64,000 bases of DNA from Pandoraea eparura (GCF_902459725.1 NZ_CABPSH010000009.1:140788-204787), one strand, 5' to 3'; shown: positions 46,169 to 54,752, numbered from the stretch's first letter. Numbers and translations are program-made. Notes: generated by a model from the letters alone, not told the origin.

Positions 46169-48733
46169 TCAGCGACGCGGCTTCTTCGCCGAACCTCCCG
46201 GACGCTTTGCCGGCGCCTTGCCGCCGCCAGACCTGGCCGGCGAGGTGGCGCCTCGCTCGGCCCGCGCAGCATTCACTTTCGCAGACTTCGGCTTGGCGGG
46301 ATGCTTTCCGGCCGGCGCGAGTCGCACGCCGTTGAGCAGCGCCCCCCCCTTGGGCATCTGGCGGATGCCCGGCTTGGCCGCGACCGCCCCCGCCGACCCG
46401 GCCAATCCGGGCGCCCCGGCCGCCGGTACGGGCACCGGTGCCCCACCCCGCTCGGCGCGACCCGACGTTTTCGCCAGCGTGCGGGCGCTGAGTTCGCGCA
46501 CCAGACGGAAATCGATCTTGCGTGCATCCAGATCGACGCGGCTCACCTGGACGCGTACGCGGTCAGTCAGCCGATAGCGGATGCCGGTGCGCTCACCCCG
46601 CAGTTCGTGGCGAACTTCGTCGAACTGGAAGTAATCGCTGCCCAGCTCCGTGACGTGCACGAGCCCTTCGATAAAGAGGTCGTCGAGCTGCACGAAGATG
46701 CCGAACGAGGTGACAGCGCTGACCGTGCCGCCGTATTCCTCGCCAAGCTTGTCGCGCATGAAGTAGCACTTGAGCCAGGCTTCGACATCGCGCGAGGCTT
46801 CGTCGGCGCGACGCTCATTGGCCGAGCAATGCAGGCCGAGTTCATCCCAGATCGCGTCGCGCTTCTTGGCGCTGGCGGACTTTCTGGCTTTTCCGGCCGC
46901 CGAATCGTCGTCCTTCTGGAGCTTGCGCGCGTGCGGCGACAGGCCGGTCGTCAGTTCGACCCCGGCCGGAATTTCCGGCTCGTACTTCTTGCCAGCCAGA
47001 ATCGCCTTGATGGCACGGTGCGTGAGCAGATCCGGATAGCGGCGAATCGGGCTGGTGAAGTGCGCATAGGCGGGATACGCCAGACCAAAGTGGCCGATGT
47101 TGTCCGGGCTGTAGACGGCTTGCTGCATCGAGCGCAACAGCATCGTCTGCAGCATGGGCGCATCGGGACGGGACTCGATCTGCGTCATCAGTTCCGCGTA
47201 ATCGGCCGTGGCAGGCTCGTCGCCGCCGCCGAGCGAAAGCCCGAGGGTCTTGAGGAACGTGCGCAGCACCTGGAGTCGCTCACCCGACGGGCCGGCGTGA
47301 ATGCGGTACAGGCCCGCCTGCTTGTGACGCTTGAGCAGGTCGGCGGCGCACACGTTGGCCGTGAGCATGCATTCCTCGATGAGACGGTGGGCGTCGTTGC
47401 GCGTGCGCGGCAGGATCTGCTCGATCTTGCCTTGCGCGTTGCAGACGATATACGTCTCGGTCGAATCGAATTCGATGGCCCCGCGCGTCTTGCGCGCCTT
47501 CGCGAGCACTTTGTAAAGCGCGTACAGGTTCTGCAAATGCGGCAGCAGCGCGGCGCGGCGTTGGGCTTCGGGGCCTTTGGTGTTGCCGAGCACGGCCGCC
47601 ACTTCGGTGTAGGTCAGGCGCGCGGCAGAGTGGATCACGGCCGGGTAGAACTGATAGGCCTTGACCTCACCGTTCGGGGCGACGAGCGCGTCGCACACGA
47701 GAACGCAGCGGTCCACGTCGGGATTGAGCGAGCACAGGCCGTTCGAGAGCTTTTCCGGCAGCATCGGAATGACGCGTCGCGGGAAGTAGACCGACGTGCT
47801 GCGCGTCAGGGCGTCCCCGTCGAGGTGCCCGCCCGGGGTAACGTAGTGCGAGACGTCGGCGATGGCGACAATCAGGCGGAAGCCATCACTGCGGCCGACC
47901 TTGGCCGGCTCGCAGTAGACGGCGTCGTCGAAGTCGCGCGCGTCTTCCCCGTCGATGGTGACGAGCGGCACGTCGCGCAGATCGATGCGGTGACGCAGAT
48001 CGGGCGCGCGCACTTCGTCGGGCAGTGCACCGGCGGCGGCGAGCGCTTCGGGAGAAAACTGATGGGGCACGCCGTACTTGCGCACGGCGATTTCGATTTC
48101 CATGCCGGGGTCGTCGATATCGCCGAGCACTTCCGAGACGCGGCCGATGGGTTGGCTATAGCGGCTGGGGTAATCGGTGAGTTCGACGGAGACAACCTGA
48201 CCGACCTTGGCCTTGCCCTGCGCGCGCGGCGGGATGAGGATGTCGTGGCCGATGCGCTTGTCTTCGGGCGCGACGACCATCACGCCGTTTTCGTTGAGCA
48301 GGCGACCGATGACGTGCGTGTTGGCACGGCTCACCACCTCGACGATATGCCCTTCCGGACGGCCCCGGCGATCATAGCCGGCAACGCGCAGGAGGACGCG
48401 ATCGTTGTGCATGACCTTCTTCATTTCCTCGCTGGGAAGGAAGAGGTCGTCGCCGCCTTCGTCGCGCACGGCGAAGCCGTAGCCGTCGCGGTGACCGATG
48501 ACACGGCCGGCGATGAAGTTCGAGGGGTGGGTCAGTTGATAATAGCCGCGGCGATCGAGGCGAATCTGGTCATCGCGCTCCATCGCGGCGAGGCGCTTGA
48601 AGAAGCCTTCGCGTTCCTGCTTCTTGATGGCCAGGGCTTCGGCGATATCGTTGGCGGACAGCGCGGCGTCGGCGGTGCGCAGGACACCGAGGATTTCTTC
48701 GCGGCTCGGGATCGGATAGGGATATTTGCTCAA
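46169..48733 (-). CDS. rnr: Ribonuclease R
   Basis: RNase R is a processive 3'-5' exoribonuclease able to degrade structured RNA. The 854-residue protein starts MSKYPYPIPSREEILGVLRT with a winged-helix domain. Cold-shock domains follow, then the catalytic RNB domain with IDGEDARDFDDAVYCEPAKV (metal-binding aspartates, about residues 263-282) and VPHQFSPEALAAAGALPDEV just before it. The S1 domain near residue 640-720 includes GTVSAVTSFGIFVQLDDLFI. The last 110 residues are a Lys/Ala/Pro/Gly-rich basic tail ending KKPRR, typical of RNase R. It diverges from the first tRNA-Leu gene. Confidence 0.96.
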   Translation of the reverse strand: MSKYPYPIPSREEILGVLRTADAALSANDIAEALAIKKQEREGFFKRLAAMERDDQIRLDRRGYYQLTHPSNFIAGRVIGHRDGYGFAVRDEGGDDLFLPSEEMKKVMHNDRVLLRVAGYDRRGRPEGHIVEVVSRANTHVIGRLLNENGVMVVAPEDKRIGHDILIPPRAQGKAKVGQVVSVELTDYPSRYSQPIGRVSEVLGDIDDPGMEIEIAVRKYGVPHQFSPEALAAAGALPDEVRAPDLRHRIDLRDVPLVTIDGEDARDFDDAVYCEPAKVGRSDGFRLIVAIADVSHYVTPGGHLDGDALTRSTSVYFPRRVIPMLPEKLSNGLCSLNPDVDRCVLVCDALVAPNGEVKAYQFYPAVIHSAARLTYTEVAAVLGNTKGPEAQRRAALLPHLQNLYALYKVLAKARKTRGAIEFDSTETYIVCNAQGKIEQILPRTRNDAHRLIEECMLTANVCAADLLKRHKQAGLYRIHAGPSGERLQVLRTFLKTLGLSLGGGDEPATADYAELMTQIESRPDAPMLQTMLLRSMQQAVYSPDNIGHFGLAYPAYAHFTSPIRRYPDLLTHRAIKAILAGKKYEPEIPAGVELTTGLSPHARKLQKDDDSAAGKARKSASAKKRDAIWDELGLHCSANERRADEASRDVEAWLKCYFMRDKLGEEYGGTVSAVTSFGIFVQLDDLFIEGLVHVTELGSDYFQFDEVRHELRGERTGIRYRLTDRVRVQVSRVDLDARKIDFRLVRELSARTLAKTSGRAERGGAPVPVPAAGAPGLAGSAGAVAAKPGIRQMPKGGALLNGVRLAPAGKHPAKPKSAKVNAARAERGATSPARSGGGKAPAKRPGGSAKKPRR

Positions 48734-48942
48734 AGGTCGGTAGCGTTACTGTGCCGGTGGAGTCCGGCCGAGTGGCGCACCATGCGCCCGACGGTCCGTG
48801 GTGCTGTGCGTTGCGCGAAAACGCGGGGTCGCACAGTCAGGGACAATCATACGGCAAACCTCGCGAAAACTGCCACCTATGCGGAATTTGAGCGCAGGCT
48901 TGCCGGCCGGTGAGCAAAAAGAAAATTTATTGCGCCCAAGTG

Positions 48943-48971
48943 TTGACAGTGCCGCACGGCATACGCATAAT
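48943..48971 (+). promoter_or_regulatory. Promoter of tRNA-Leu copy 1
   Basis: TTGACA (48943-48948) and CATAAT (48966-48971) are exactly 17 bases apart, a near-consensus sigma-70 promoter about 43 bases before the tRNA gene. Confidence 0.93.
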
Positions 48972-49013
48972 CTCACTTCTTCGCAGCGAGCACGCAGTAA
49001 GCGAGCTGACGAG

Positions 49014-49098
<85 letters not shown>

Positions 49099-49107
49099 AA
49101 AAATTTG

Positions 49108-49141
49108 AAAAGCCGATGATCGAAAGGTCATCGGCTTTTTT
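49108..49141 (+). terminator. Terminator of tRNA-Leu copy 1
   Basis: A 12-base stem (49108-49119 with 49128-49139) ends in a run of six T. It starts ten bases after the CCA end of the tRNA. Confidence 0.93.
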
Positions 49142-49458
49142 CATGCCCCCTCCCCTCGCCCCTCAACACCACGGGCGCCTGAAGCCGCACGCGGTCGCAC
49201 TGCCAACCATTGACGCCGAGTCACTCGCGCCCGGGCTCACCGCCGATCATGGTCCGAGTGACTCGCGATGTGTGTCGCGAGCGTTTCACGTCGCACATGA
49301 CACGCATCCTCCAGTGTCAGCACAAAATCGGTAGAATTTTCCTCACAAAAAATTGAATATTGCTCAACCGCTGCCGGATGTGTCTGTTGTGTCCGGCGCA
49401 TCGCGCGTCGGCAGCGGACGTATTCAGTTTCGAATGCTTGATACTCGTTGGGAATGAC
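49142..49458 (+). promoter_or_regulatory. Upstream region of the LysR gene, with dyads
   Basis: This 317-base gap holds no gene. Two near-identical 14-base elements, CCGAGTCACTCGCG (49216-49229) and CCGAGTGACTCGCG (49254-49267), lie 38 bases apart. CTCGCGA-TGTGTG-TCGCGAG (49262-49281) is a perfect inverted repeat with 7-base arms. TTGA-N7-TCAA (49353-49367) has the T-N11-A dyad form of LysR-type binding sites and lies about 100 bases before the LysR start. The last is a candidate autoregulatory site. Confidence 0.5.
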
Positions 49459-50373
49459 ATGCCTGCCTTCACTCGCAGTGAGCTTGCCGATTTGAACGTC
49501 TTTGTCACGATCTGCCGCCGGCAGAGTTTCCGGGAGGCCGCCACCGAACTGGGCGTCACGACCTCGGCCCTGAGCCATGCGATGCGCAATCTCGAAGCGC
49601 GCCTGGGCGTGAAGCTGCTCAACCGCACGAGTCGCTCCGTGTCGCCAACGGCGGCGGGTGCGGCGCTGGCAATGGAGCTGGAACAAGGCCTCGAGCAGAT
49701 CGCATCGGCCATCGGCGCGCTGGACCGTTACCGAGCGTCGCCGGCCGGGCGTTTGCGGCTGAATGTGCCGCGCGACGCGGCGCGATTGCTGCTGGACCCG
49801 ATTCTGCCGCGGTTCGTGGCGTCGTATCCAGACATCGAACTGGACATTACGGTTGACGACCGGATGCTCGATATCGTGGCGCAAGGGTTTGACGCCGGGA
49901 TGCGTTATGGCGACACAGTGCCGGGCGACATGATCGCAACGCCGCTCACGCCCACGCTCAAGTGGATTGTGGTCGGCTCGCCTGCGTACTTCATGCGACA
50001 CGGCCGCCCCAAGGTGCCGCAGGATCTGATGTCGCACAATTGCATCCGGATGCGGCTGGGCGACAACACGCTGTACAAATGGGAGTTGGGCAACGGGCCG
50101 ACGGCGATCGAACTCGATGTGCCGGGGGCGCTGAGCATCAACGAGAGCGACGGCGTGATCGCGGCGGCAAGAGGCGGCTTGGGGTTGGCCTACGTGCTGG
50201 AGCGCAATGTGTCGCAGGCGCTGTCCAATGGCACGCTGGAAGCCGTGTTGACGGAGTGGGCAGTCGACGGACCGCCGTTGTCGATGTACTACCCCAGCCG
50301 ACGTCAAACGCTCCCTGGTTTGCGTCATCTGATCGATATGATTCGTTCAGAGCATATGGGGCATGCCGCGTAA
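49459..50373 (+). CDS. LysR-family regulator between two tRNA-Leu genes
   Basis: The 304-residue product from the ATG at 49459 starts MPAFTRSELADLNVFVTICR. The helix-turn-helix is REAATELGVTTSALSHAMRN followed by LEARLGVKLLNRTSRSVSPT. The effector domain has RLRLNVPRDAARLLLDPILP and GFDAGMRYGDTVPGDMIATP, as in the PgrR/YafC group of LysR proteins. A GGGA element precedes the start. No divergent structural gene is next to it; its neighbours on both sides are near-identical tRNA-Leu units, so its targets cannot be guessed from context. A longer frame to 49360 is rejected. Confidence 0.9.
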   Translation: MPAFTRSELADLNVFVTICRRQSFREAATELGVTTSALSHAMRNLEARLGVKLLNRTSRSVSPTAAGAALAMELEQGLEQIASAIGALDRYRASPAGRLRLNVPRDAARLLLDPILPRFVASYPDIELDITVDDRMLDIVAQGFDAGMRYGDTVPGDMIATPLTPTLKWIVVGSPAYFMRHGRPKVPQDLMSHNCIRMRLGDNTLYKWELGNGPTAIELDVPGALSINESDGVIAAARGGLGLAYVLERNVSQALSNGTLEAVLTEWAVDGPPLSMYYPSRRQTLPGLRHLIDMIRSEHMGHAA

Positions 50374-50437
50374 TCTCGCATTGCGCTCGTTTGCGCAGGT
50401 CTGCGGTGCCGTTTTTTGAATTTTTGCGGCAAACCTG

Positions 50438-50466
50438 TTGACAGCATGTCAGCCCATCGGCATAAT
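50438..50466 (+). promoter_or_regulatory. Promoter of tRNA-Leu copy 2
   Basis: TTGACA (50438-50443) and CATAAT (50461-50466) are 17 bases apart, as in copy 1. The spacer sequence differs between the two copies although both hexamers are kept. Confidence 0.93.
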
Positions 50467-50508
50467 CTCACTTCTTCGCAGCGAGCAGGCAGTAAGCAAG
50501 CTGACGAG

Positions 50509-50593
<85 letters not shown>

Positions 50594-50604
50594 AAAAATT
50601 TGAG

Positions 50605-50636
50605 AAGCCGATGATCGAAAGATCATCGGCTTTTTT
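50605..50636 (+). terminator. Terminator of tRNA-Leu copy 2
   Basis: A 12-base stem (50605-50616 with 50621-50632) closes on a GAAA tetraloop and is followed by a run of T to 50636. The hairpin is tighter than that of copy 1 owing to one base change in the loop region. Confidence 0.93.
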
Positions 50637-50663
50637 CATGCATGCCCGGACGGAGAACGCATC

Positions 50664-51383
50664 ATCGAGCTAGATCGTTTACTGCAATCGCAGGGCTTCG
50701 GCAGTCGCAAGATGTGCCGCAAGCTCATCGTCACCGGGGCATTTGCCATCGACGGCGTGGTGCACGACAATCCGCGCGAATCGCTGGACCCGCGCGGTTT
50801 GCAATTCACGCTCGACGGCGAGCCCTGGGAATATCGCGAACACGTCTACGTGCTGCTCAACAAGCCGGAAGGCTACGAGTGCTCCACGAGTCCGACGCAT
50901 CACGAGGGCGTGCATTCGCTGCTGCCCTTGCCGCTGGCCGTGCGTGGCGTGCAGCCGGCCGGCCGCCTCGATCACGACACGACCGGCATGCTGCTGCTTT
51001 CCGACGACGGCCCTTTCCTGCATGCCATGATGTCGCCACGTCGCCACGTGCCCAAGCGGTATGTCGCCACGACCAAGCATCCGGTCACCGAAGACATGTT
51101 ACGAGCGTTGCGCGATGGCGTGTTGCTGCGCGACGAGACCGAGCCGCTCGCTGCAACGGACGTCACGCTGGCGTCGCCGCACGAGATCGCCATGACGATC
51201 ACCCAAGGCAAATACCACCAGGTCAAACGGATGGTTGCCGCCGCAGGCAATCGTGTGGAGGGGCTGGTCAGAATCGCCATCGGCGGCTTGCCGATGGGCA
51301 ATCTCGCGCTGGGCGAATGGCGTTATCTGTCACCGGACGAACTGCTGTCGCTCCCGTACGAAGTCCCGGCCTCCGGCAAATAA
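50664..51383 (+). CDS. RsuA-family 16S rRNA pseudouridine synthase, apparent ATC start
   Basis: It probably makes pseudouridine in rRNA, as RsuA does at position 516. The frame encodes an S4 domain (ELDRLLQSQGFGSRKMCRKL) and the synthase domain with VYVLLNKPEGYECSTSPTHH, the catalytic aspartate in GRLDHDTTGMLLLSDDG, and TITQGKYHQVKRMVAAAGNR. The S4 domain begins before the first ATG (50712). Between the in-frame stop at 50601 and 50712 there is no ATG, GTG or TTG, only ATC and CTG codons. ATC at 50664 sits eight bases after GGAG and exactly where the family's methionine is expected, so I place the start there (239 residues). The second tRNA-Leu terminator lies just upstream. Confidence 0.8.
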   Translation: MELDRLLQSQGFGSRKMCRKLIVTGAFAIDGVVHDNPRESLDPRGLQFTLDGEPWEYREHVYVLLNKPEGYECSTSPTHHEGVHSLLPLPLAVRGVQPAGRLDHDTTGMLLLSDDGPFLHAMMSPRRHVPKRYVATTKHPVTEDMLRALRDGVLLRDETEPLAATDVTLASPHEIAMTITQGKYHQVKRMVAAAGNRVEGLVRIAIGGLPMGNLALGEWRYLSPDELLSLPYEVPASGK

Positions 51384-51396
51384 GCGCCGCGCGTTG

Positions 51397-51492
51397 ACGT
51401 TAGCTGTGGCGTTAGCTGTGCCGTTAGCTGTGCCGTTAGCTGTGCCGTTAGCTGTGGCGTTAGCTGTGGCGTTAGCTGTGACGTTAGCTGTG
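51397..51492. repeat. 12-base tandem repeats between the RsuA-type gene and rlmJ
   Basis: Eight head-to-tail units of NCGTTAGCTGTG occur, the first base varying (A, G or C). A degenerate tail continues to about 51545. The array fills the gap between two convergent genes. Copy number is likely to vary between strains. Confidence 0.93.
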
Positions 51493-51595
51493 ACGTCGGC
51501 GTTGACGCTGCCGCCGACTTGGGCGTTGATGTAGACGCTGCCGTTGTCGGCAACGGCAGCGATACCGCTAAGTCGACCCGCTCGGGTCGGACGTC

Positions 51596-52468
51596 TCAAC
51601 TCTGCTTGCCTTCGAGCAGGAATTGCGCGCCCTTGTCCTGACCGAGCGTCTTGACGAGATACGGCAGCGTTGTCTTGAGGGTGTCCTGCAACATGTACGG
51701 CGGATTCACAATGAACATGCCGCTACCGTGCAGGCCCATACCGCCCGGCACCGGATTGCACACGGTCAGCGACGCATTCACCCAGTTCTTGATCGGCTGC
51801 CCGTTGATCGTGAGGCGCTTCATGCGCTCCGGCAACTGCGCGGCCTCGCGGCGCTGCACCAGCGGATACCACACGGCATACATCCCCGTCGGAAACCGGT
51901 CGAGACCTTCCTGCACGGTCTGCGTCGCGCGGGTGTAATCACGCTTGTCTTCGTACGACGGGTCGATCAGCGTGAACGCCCGGCGCGATGCCGGCGGCAA
52001 GATCGTCTTGAGGCCCGCGAAACCGTCGGCACCGAAGATCATCGTACGACGCGCCACTTCCCGCCCCTGCGCCTCGAAGTTTTCGCGCAGCACTTCCTGT
52101 TCGGTCGGATGCATCTCGAACAAGCGCAGCCGATCGCGATCCCCAAGCAATTGCAGGGCAAAGTACGGCGAGCCCGGGTAATAGCGCAGCTTGCCGTCCG
52201 GATTGAACTCGCGCACCAGCGTGACGTAGTCCGCGAGCGGCGGCGGCAGATCGTCGCGCGACCAGAGGCGGCCGATACCGGTCTCGTACTCACCCGTCTT
52301 GTCGGCCCATTTGCTGTCGAGCGCGTAACCGCCTGCGCCGGCATGCGTGTCGATGTACCAGAACGCCGAGTCCTTCTGGCGCATGTAATCGATGCATTCA
52401 ACGGCGATGAAGTGTTTCAGCACGTCGGCGTGGTTGCCGGCGTGAAAGGCGTGGCGGTAGCTGAACAT
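51596..52468 (-). CDS. rlmJ: 23S rRNA (adenine(2030)-N6)-methyltransferase RlmJ
   Basis: RlmJ methylates N6 of A2030 in 23S rRNA. The 290-residue protein starts MFSYRHAFHAGNHADVLKHF, the family hallmark, followed by FWYIDTHAGAGGYAL with the SAM-binding Asp. The catalytic motif is DPSY at residues 169-172 (LIDPSYEDKRDYTRA) where E. coli has DPPY. WYPLVQRREAAQLPERMKRL and GSGMFIVNPPYMLQDTLKTT are also typical. Its ATG overlaps the tag stop as TAATG, so the two genes are translationally coupled. Confidence 0.94.
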   Translation of the reverse strand: MFSYRHAFHAGNHADVLKHFIAVECIDYMRQKDSAFWYIDTHAGAGGYALDSKWADKTGEYETGIGRLWSRDDLPPPLADYVTLVREFNPDGKLRYYPGSPYFALQLLGDRDRLRLFEMHPTEQEVLRENFEAQGREVARRTMIFGADGFAGLKTILPPASRRAFTLIDPSYEDKRDYTRATQTVQEGLDRFPTGMYAVWYPLVQRREAAQLPERMKRLTINGQPIKNWVNASLTVCNPVPGGMGLHGSGMFIVNPPYMLQDTLKTTLPYLVKTLGQDKGAQFLLEGKQS

Positions 52469-53247
52469 TAGGCAGATCCTGATTCGTCAGGCGCGATTGT
52501 AGCCGACGACGCATCCCCACGGCATTTCCGTGCTTGTGCAAGGCCGATTTGACGCTGCGCAGACGCATTCGCCCCCACCGCCTTCACGGCCTTCACGGCC
52601 TTCACCGCCTTTGCCGCCTTTACGGACGTGACCGCCTTTGCCGCCGTCATCGCCTTCGCCGCCTTCGCCGCCTTTGCCGCCTTTGCCGCCTTCACCGCCT
52701 TGTGACGCGGACACGCGACGAGATGGTCATTCACCAGCCCCGCCGCCTGCATGAACGAATAGCAGATCGTCGAGCCCACGAAGGTGAATCCCGCCTTCTT
52801 CAGCGCCTTGCTCATGGCGTCCGAGACGGCGGTACTCGCCGGCACCTCGCCAAGCGACGTCCAGCGGTTTTGCAGCGGCTCGCCGCCGACGAACTGCCAG
52901 ACGAAATCGCTAAAGCGCGTGCCTGCCGCCTCCATCGCCAGATAGGCCCTCGCCCCCTTGATCACACCAGCAATCTTGAGGCGATTGCGCACGATCCCGG
53001 CATCCGCCAACAGGCGCGCCTCGTCCTCCGGCCCGAATGCCGCAACGCGCACCGGATCAAATTGCGCGAACGCCAGCCGGTAGTTGTCGCGCTTCTTGAG
53101 GATGGTGGACCACGACAGCCCCGCCTGCGCCCCTTCGAGCATCAGCAGCTCGAACAACGCGCGCGAATCGCGCAGCGGCACCCCCCACTCTTCGTCGTGA
53201 TACCGACGATACTGCTCGAAGCCATCGCTCCACGGACATCGTTCCAT
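52468..53247 (-). CDS. tag: DNA-3-methyladenine glycosylase I with Lys/Ala repeat tail
   Basis: It removes 3-methyladenine from alkylated DNA. The 259-residue product from the ATG at 53247 starts MERCPWSDGFEQYRRYHDEE, holding the zinc ligands Cys4 and His17; the other two ligands lie in VNDHLVACPRH. The segment EGAQAGLSWSTILKKRDNYR contains the base-binding pocket. After the catalytic domain (about 185 residues) comes a tail of about 45 residues made of KAA and KAV repeats, like histone-H1 tails, then a short hydrophilic end. E. coli Tag has only 187 residues. It is coupled to rlmJ by a one-base stop/start overlap. Confidence 0.93.
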   Translation of the reverse strand: MERCPWSDGFEQYRRYHDEEWGVPLRDSRALFELLMLEGAQAGLSWSTILKKRDNYRLAFAQFDPVRVAAFGPEDEARLLADAGIVRNRLKIAGVIKGARAYLAMEAAGTRFSDFVWQFVGGEPLQNRWTSLGEVPASTAVSDAMSKALKKAGFTFVGSTICYSFMQAAGLVNDHLVACPRHKAVKAAKAAKAAKAAKAMTAAKAVTSVKAAKAVKAVKAVKAVGANASAQRQIGLAQARKCRGDASSATIAPDESGSA

Positions 53248-53535
53248 TGGTCTCTCGATAGTGGCGCCCACTCGCAAACGCCGCGGACGCGTGCTGACGA
53301 ATGTGACAAGTGTGCCAGCAATCGCACACCAAGCGAACCAGCCAGCGCATGGCACGCGCGACTTTGCGCCACTCGGCCATGCCGAGGCAGAATTTTCCGT
53401 GCCGCAGGACGGACAACACCCAGCAGACCGAATGCGGCGAGCCGACCCGCGAGCGCGGCGGCGCATCGAAATACGCCGGCGAATAGCGTCAATCCGTACG
53501 TCGGCGCTGAACGGGCCGTGGAATCCGGAACACGC

Positions 53536-54396
53536 TCAGTCGAGCCAGCGCGTATCGTAAGCGTGGACTTCCTGCGTCTGCTCGCCCAGGCCGTCGATGC
53601 CTAGATGCATCACGTCGCCCGGCTTGAGGTACACCGGCGGCTTCTGCCCCAGGCCAACGCCCGGCGGCGTGCCGGTGGTCACCAGATCGCCCGGCTTGAG
53701 CGTGGCAAACTGGCTCATGTAATGCACAAGATACGCCACGCTGAAGATCATCTTCGACGTGTGCCCCGTCTGACGGCGCACTCCGTTCACGTCGAGCCAC
53801 AAGCCCAGTTGCTGCGGATCGCGAATCTCGTCGGTTGTGACCAGCCACGGGCCGACCGGACCGAAGGTGTCGAAGCCCTTGCCCTTGTCCCACGTGCCGC
53901 CGCGCTCAATCTGATACTCGCGCTCGGAGACGTCGTTCACGAGGCAATAGCCCGCCACGTAGTCGAGCGCGCTTTCGAGCGGCACATAGCGCGCCGTCTT
54001 GCCGATCACGAAACCCAGCTCAACCTCCCAATCCCCCTTGACGGCGTTCCTGGGCAACACCACGGGGTCGTTCGGGCCATTCAGGCAGTTCTCCCACTTG
54101 GTGAAGAGCACCGGCTCGGGCGGCGCGTCCAGACCCGCTTCGGCCGCGTGGTCGCTGTAGTTCAGGCCAACCGCCAGGAACTTGCCCAGCCCCGTGAACG
54201 GCACGCCCAGACGTCCCGGCGATGGCACTACCGGCAAGTTCGCCGGATCCAGCGCGCGCAATGCCGCCAGCCCTTGCGGGCTCAGTGTCTCCGGCGTAAT
54301 GTCGGCGATCACCCCGGAGAGGTCACGCACCATGCCGTCGGCATCAAGCAGGCCCGGCTTTTCCTGGCCCTTCGGGCCGAAACGCAGTAGTTTCAA
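53536..54396 (-). CDS. Fumarylacetoacetate hydrolase family protein
   Basis: It belongs to the FAH family of metal-dependent C-C hydrolases and lyases acting on 2-oxo acids and related compounds. The 286-residue product begins MKLLRFGPKGQEKPGLLDAD when read from the TTG at 54396, which has GAGGAG seven bases upstream; there is no ATG at the family start. Metal ligands are seen in WEVELGFVIGKTARYVPLES (the E-x-E type site) and NDVSEREYQIERGGTWDKGK, and the C-terminal DLVTTGTPPGVGLGQKPPVY is diagnostic. Ureidoglycolate lyase and 2-oxo-hept-ene-dioate type activities are possible; context does not decide. Confidence 0.88.
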   Translation of the reverse strand: MKLLRFGPKGQEKPGLLDADGMVRDLSGVIADITPETLSPQGLAALRALDPANLPVVPSPGRLGVPFTGLGKFLAVGLNYSDHAAEAGLDAPPEPVLFTKWENCLNGPNDPVVLPRNAVKGDWEVELGFVIGKTARYVPLESALDYVAGYCLVNDVSEREYQIERGGTWDKGKGFDTFGPVGPWLVTTDEIRDPQQLGLWLDVNGVRRQTGHTSKMIFSVAYLVHYMSQFATLKPGDLVTTGTPPGVGLGQKPPVYLKPGDVMHLGIDGLGEQTQEVHAYDTRWLD

Positions 54397-54752
54397 AGCG
54401 ATGTCTCCTCGCGAAATTGAGCGTGACAGTACGCGCGTCGCCCCCAGCGCGTCAATATCGGCGCGCAAGTCGGCGCGAGAATGGCAGGATTTTTCGTTCC
54501 ACCCACGGAATTTGCCGACACACTCGCACTCGGTGTCCGAGTCGCGATCGCTCGGGATCGCCCATTAATGCGCGTCTCGACGCACTGACGATTCACGACG
54601 CAGCACGTCAACGCCTTGCGGTTGTCCGGGTGTCACTTTTCTGCGACCATGATTCGCCGCCTCGACGTTCTCATCGGGGCAAGGTTCCCGCCGTCGCTGC
54701 AACGGTTGTGCTTCGCGCCTTCCCCGTTCCCCGAATTCTGGAGTCTCCGACG
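54397..54752. promoter_or_regulatory. Divergent gap between the FAH-family gene and chaA
   Basis: This 356-base region separates divergent genes. It contains a 15-base inverted repeat, ACTCGG-TGT-CCGAGT (54528-54542), a candidate regulator site. I see no terminator and no credible coding frame: one frame is open upstream of chaA but begins inside the other gene's leader and has no family similarity. Confidence 0.45.

Noticed and set aside
46010..48913. Plus-strand open frame of 967 codons opposite rnr
   Set aside because: Antisense shadow of rnr, running across both its ends.
51323..51599. Minus-strand frames across the 12-base array with QLT or TAN repeats
   Set aside because: Open in more than one frame because the unit is twelve bases long; they overlap the RsuA-type gene and lack start signals.
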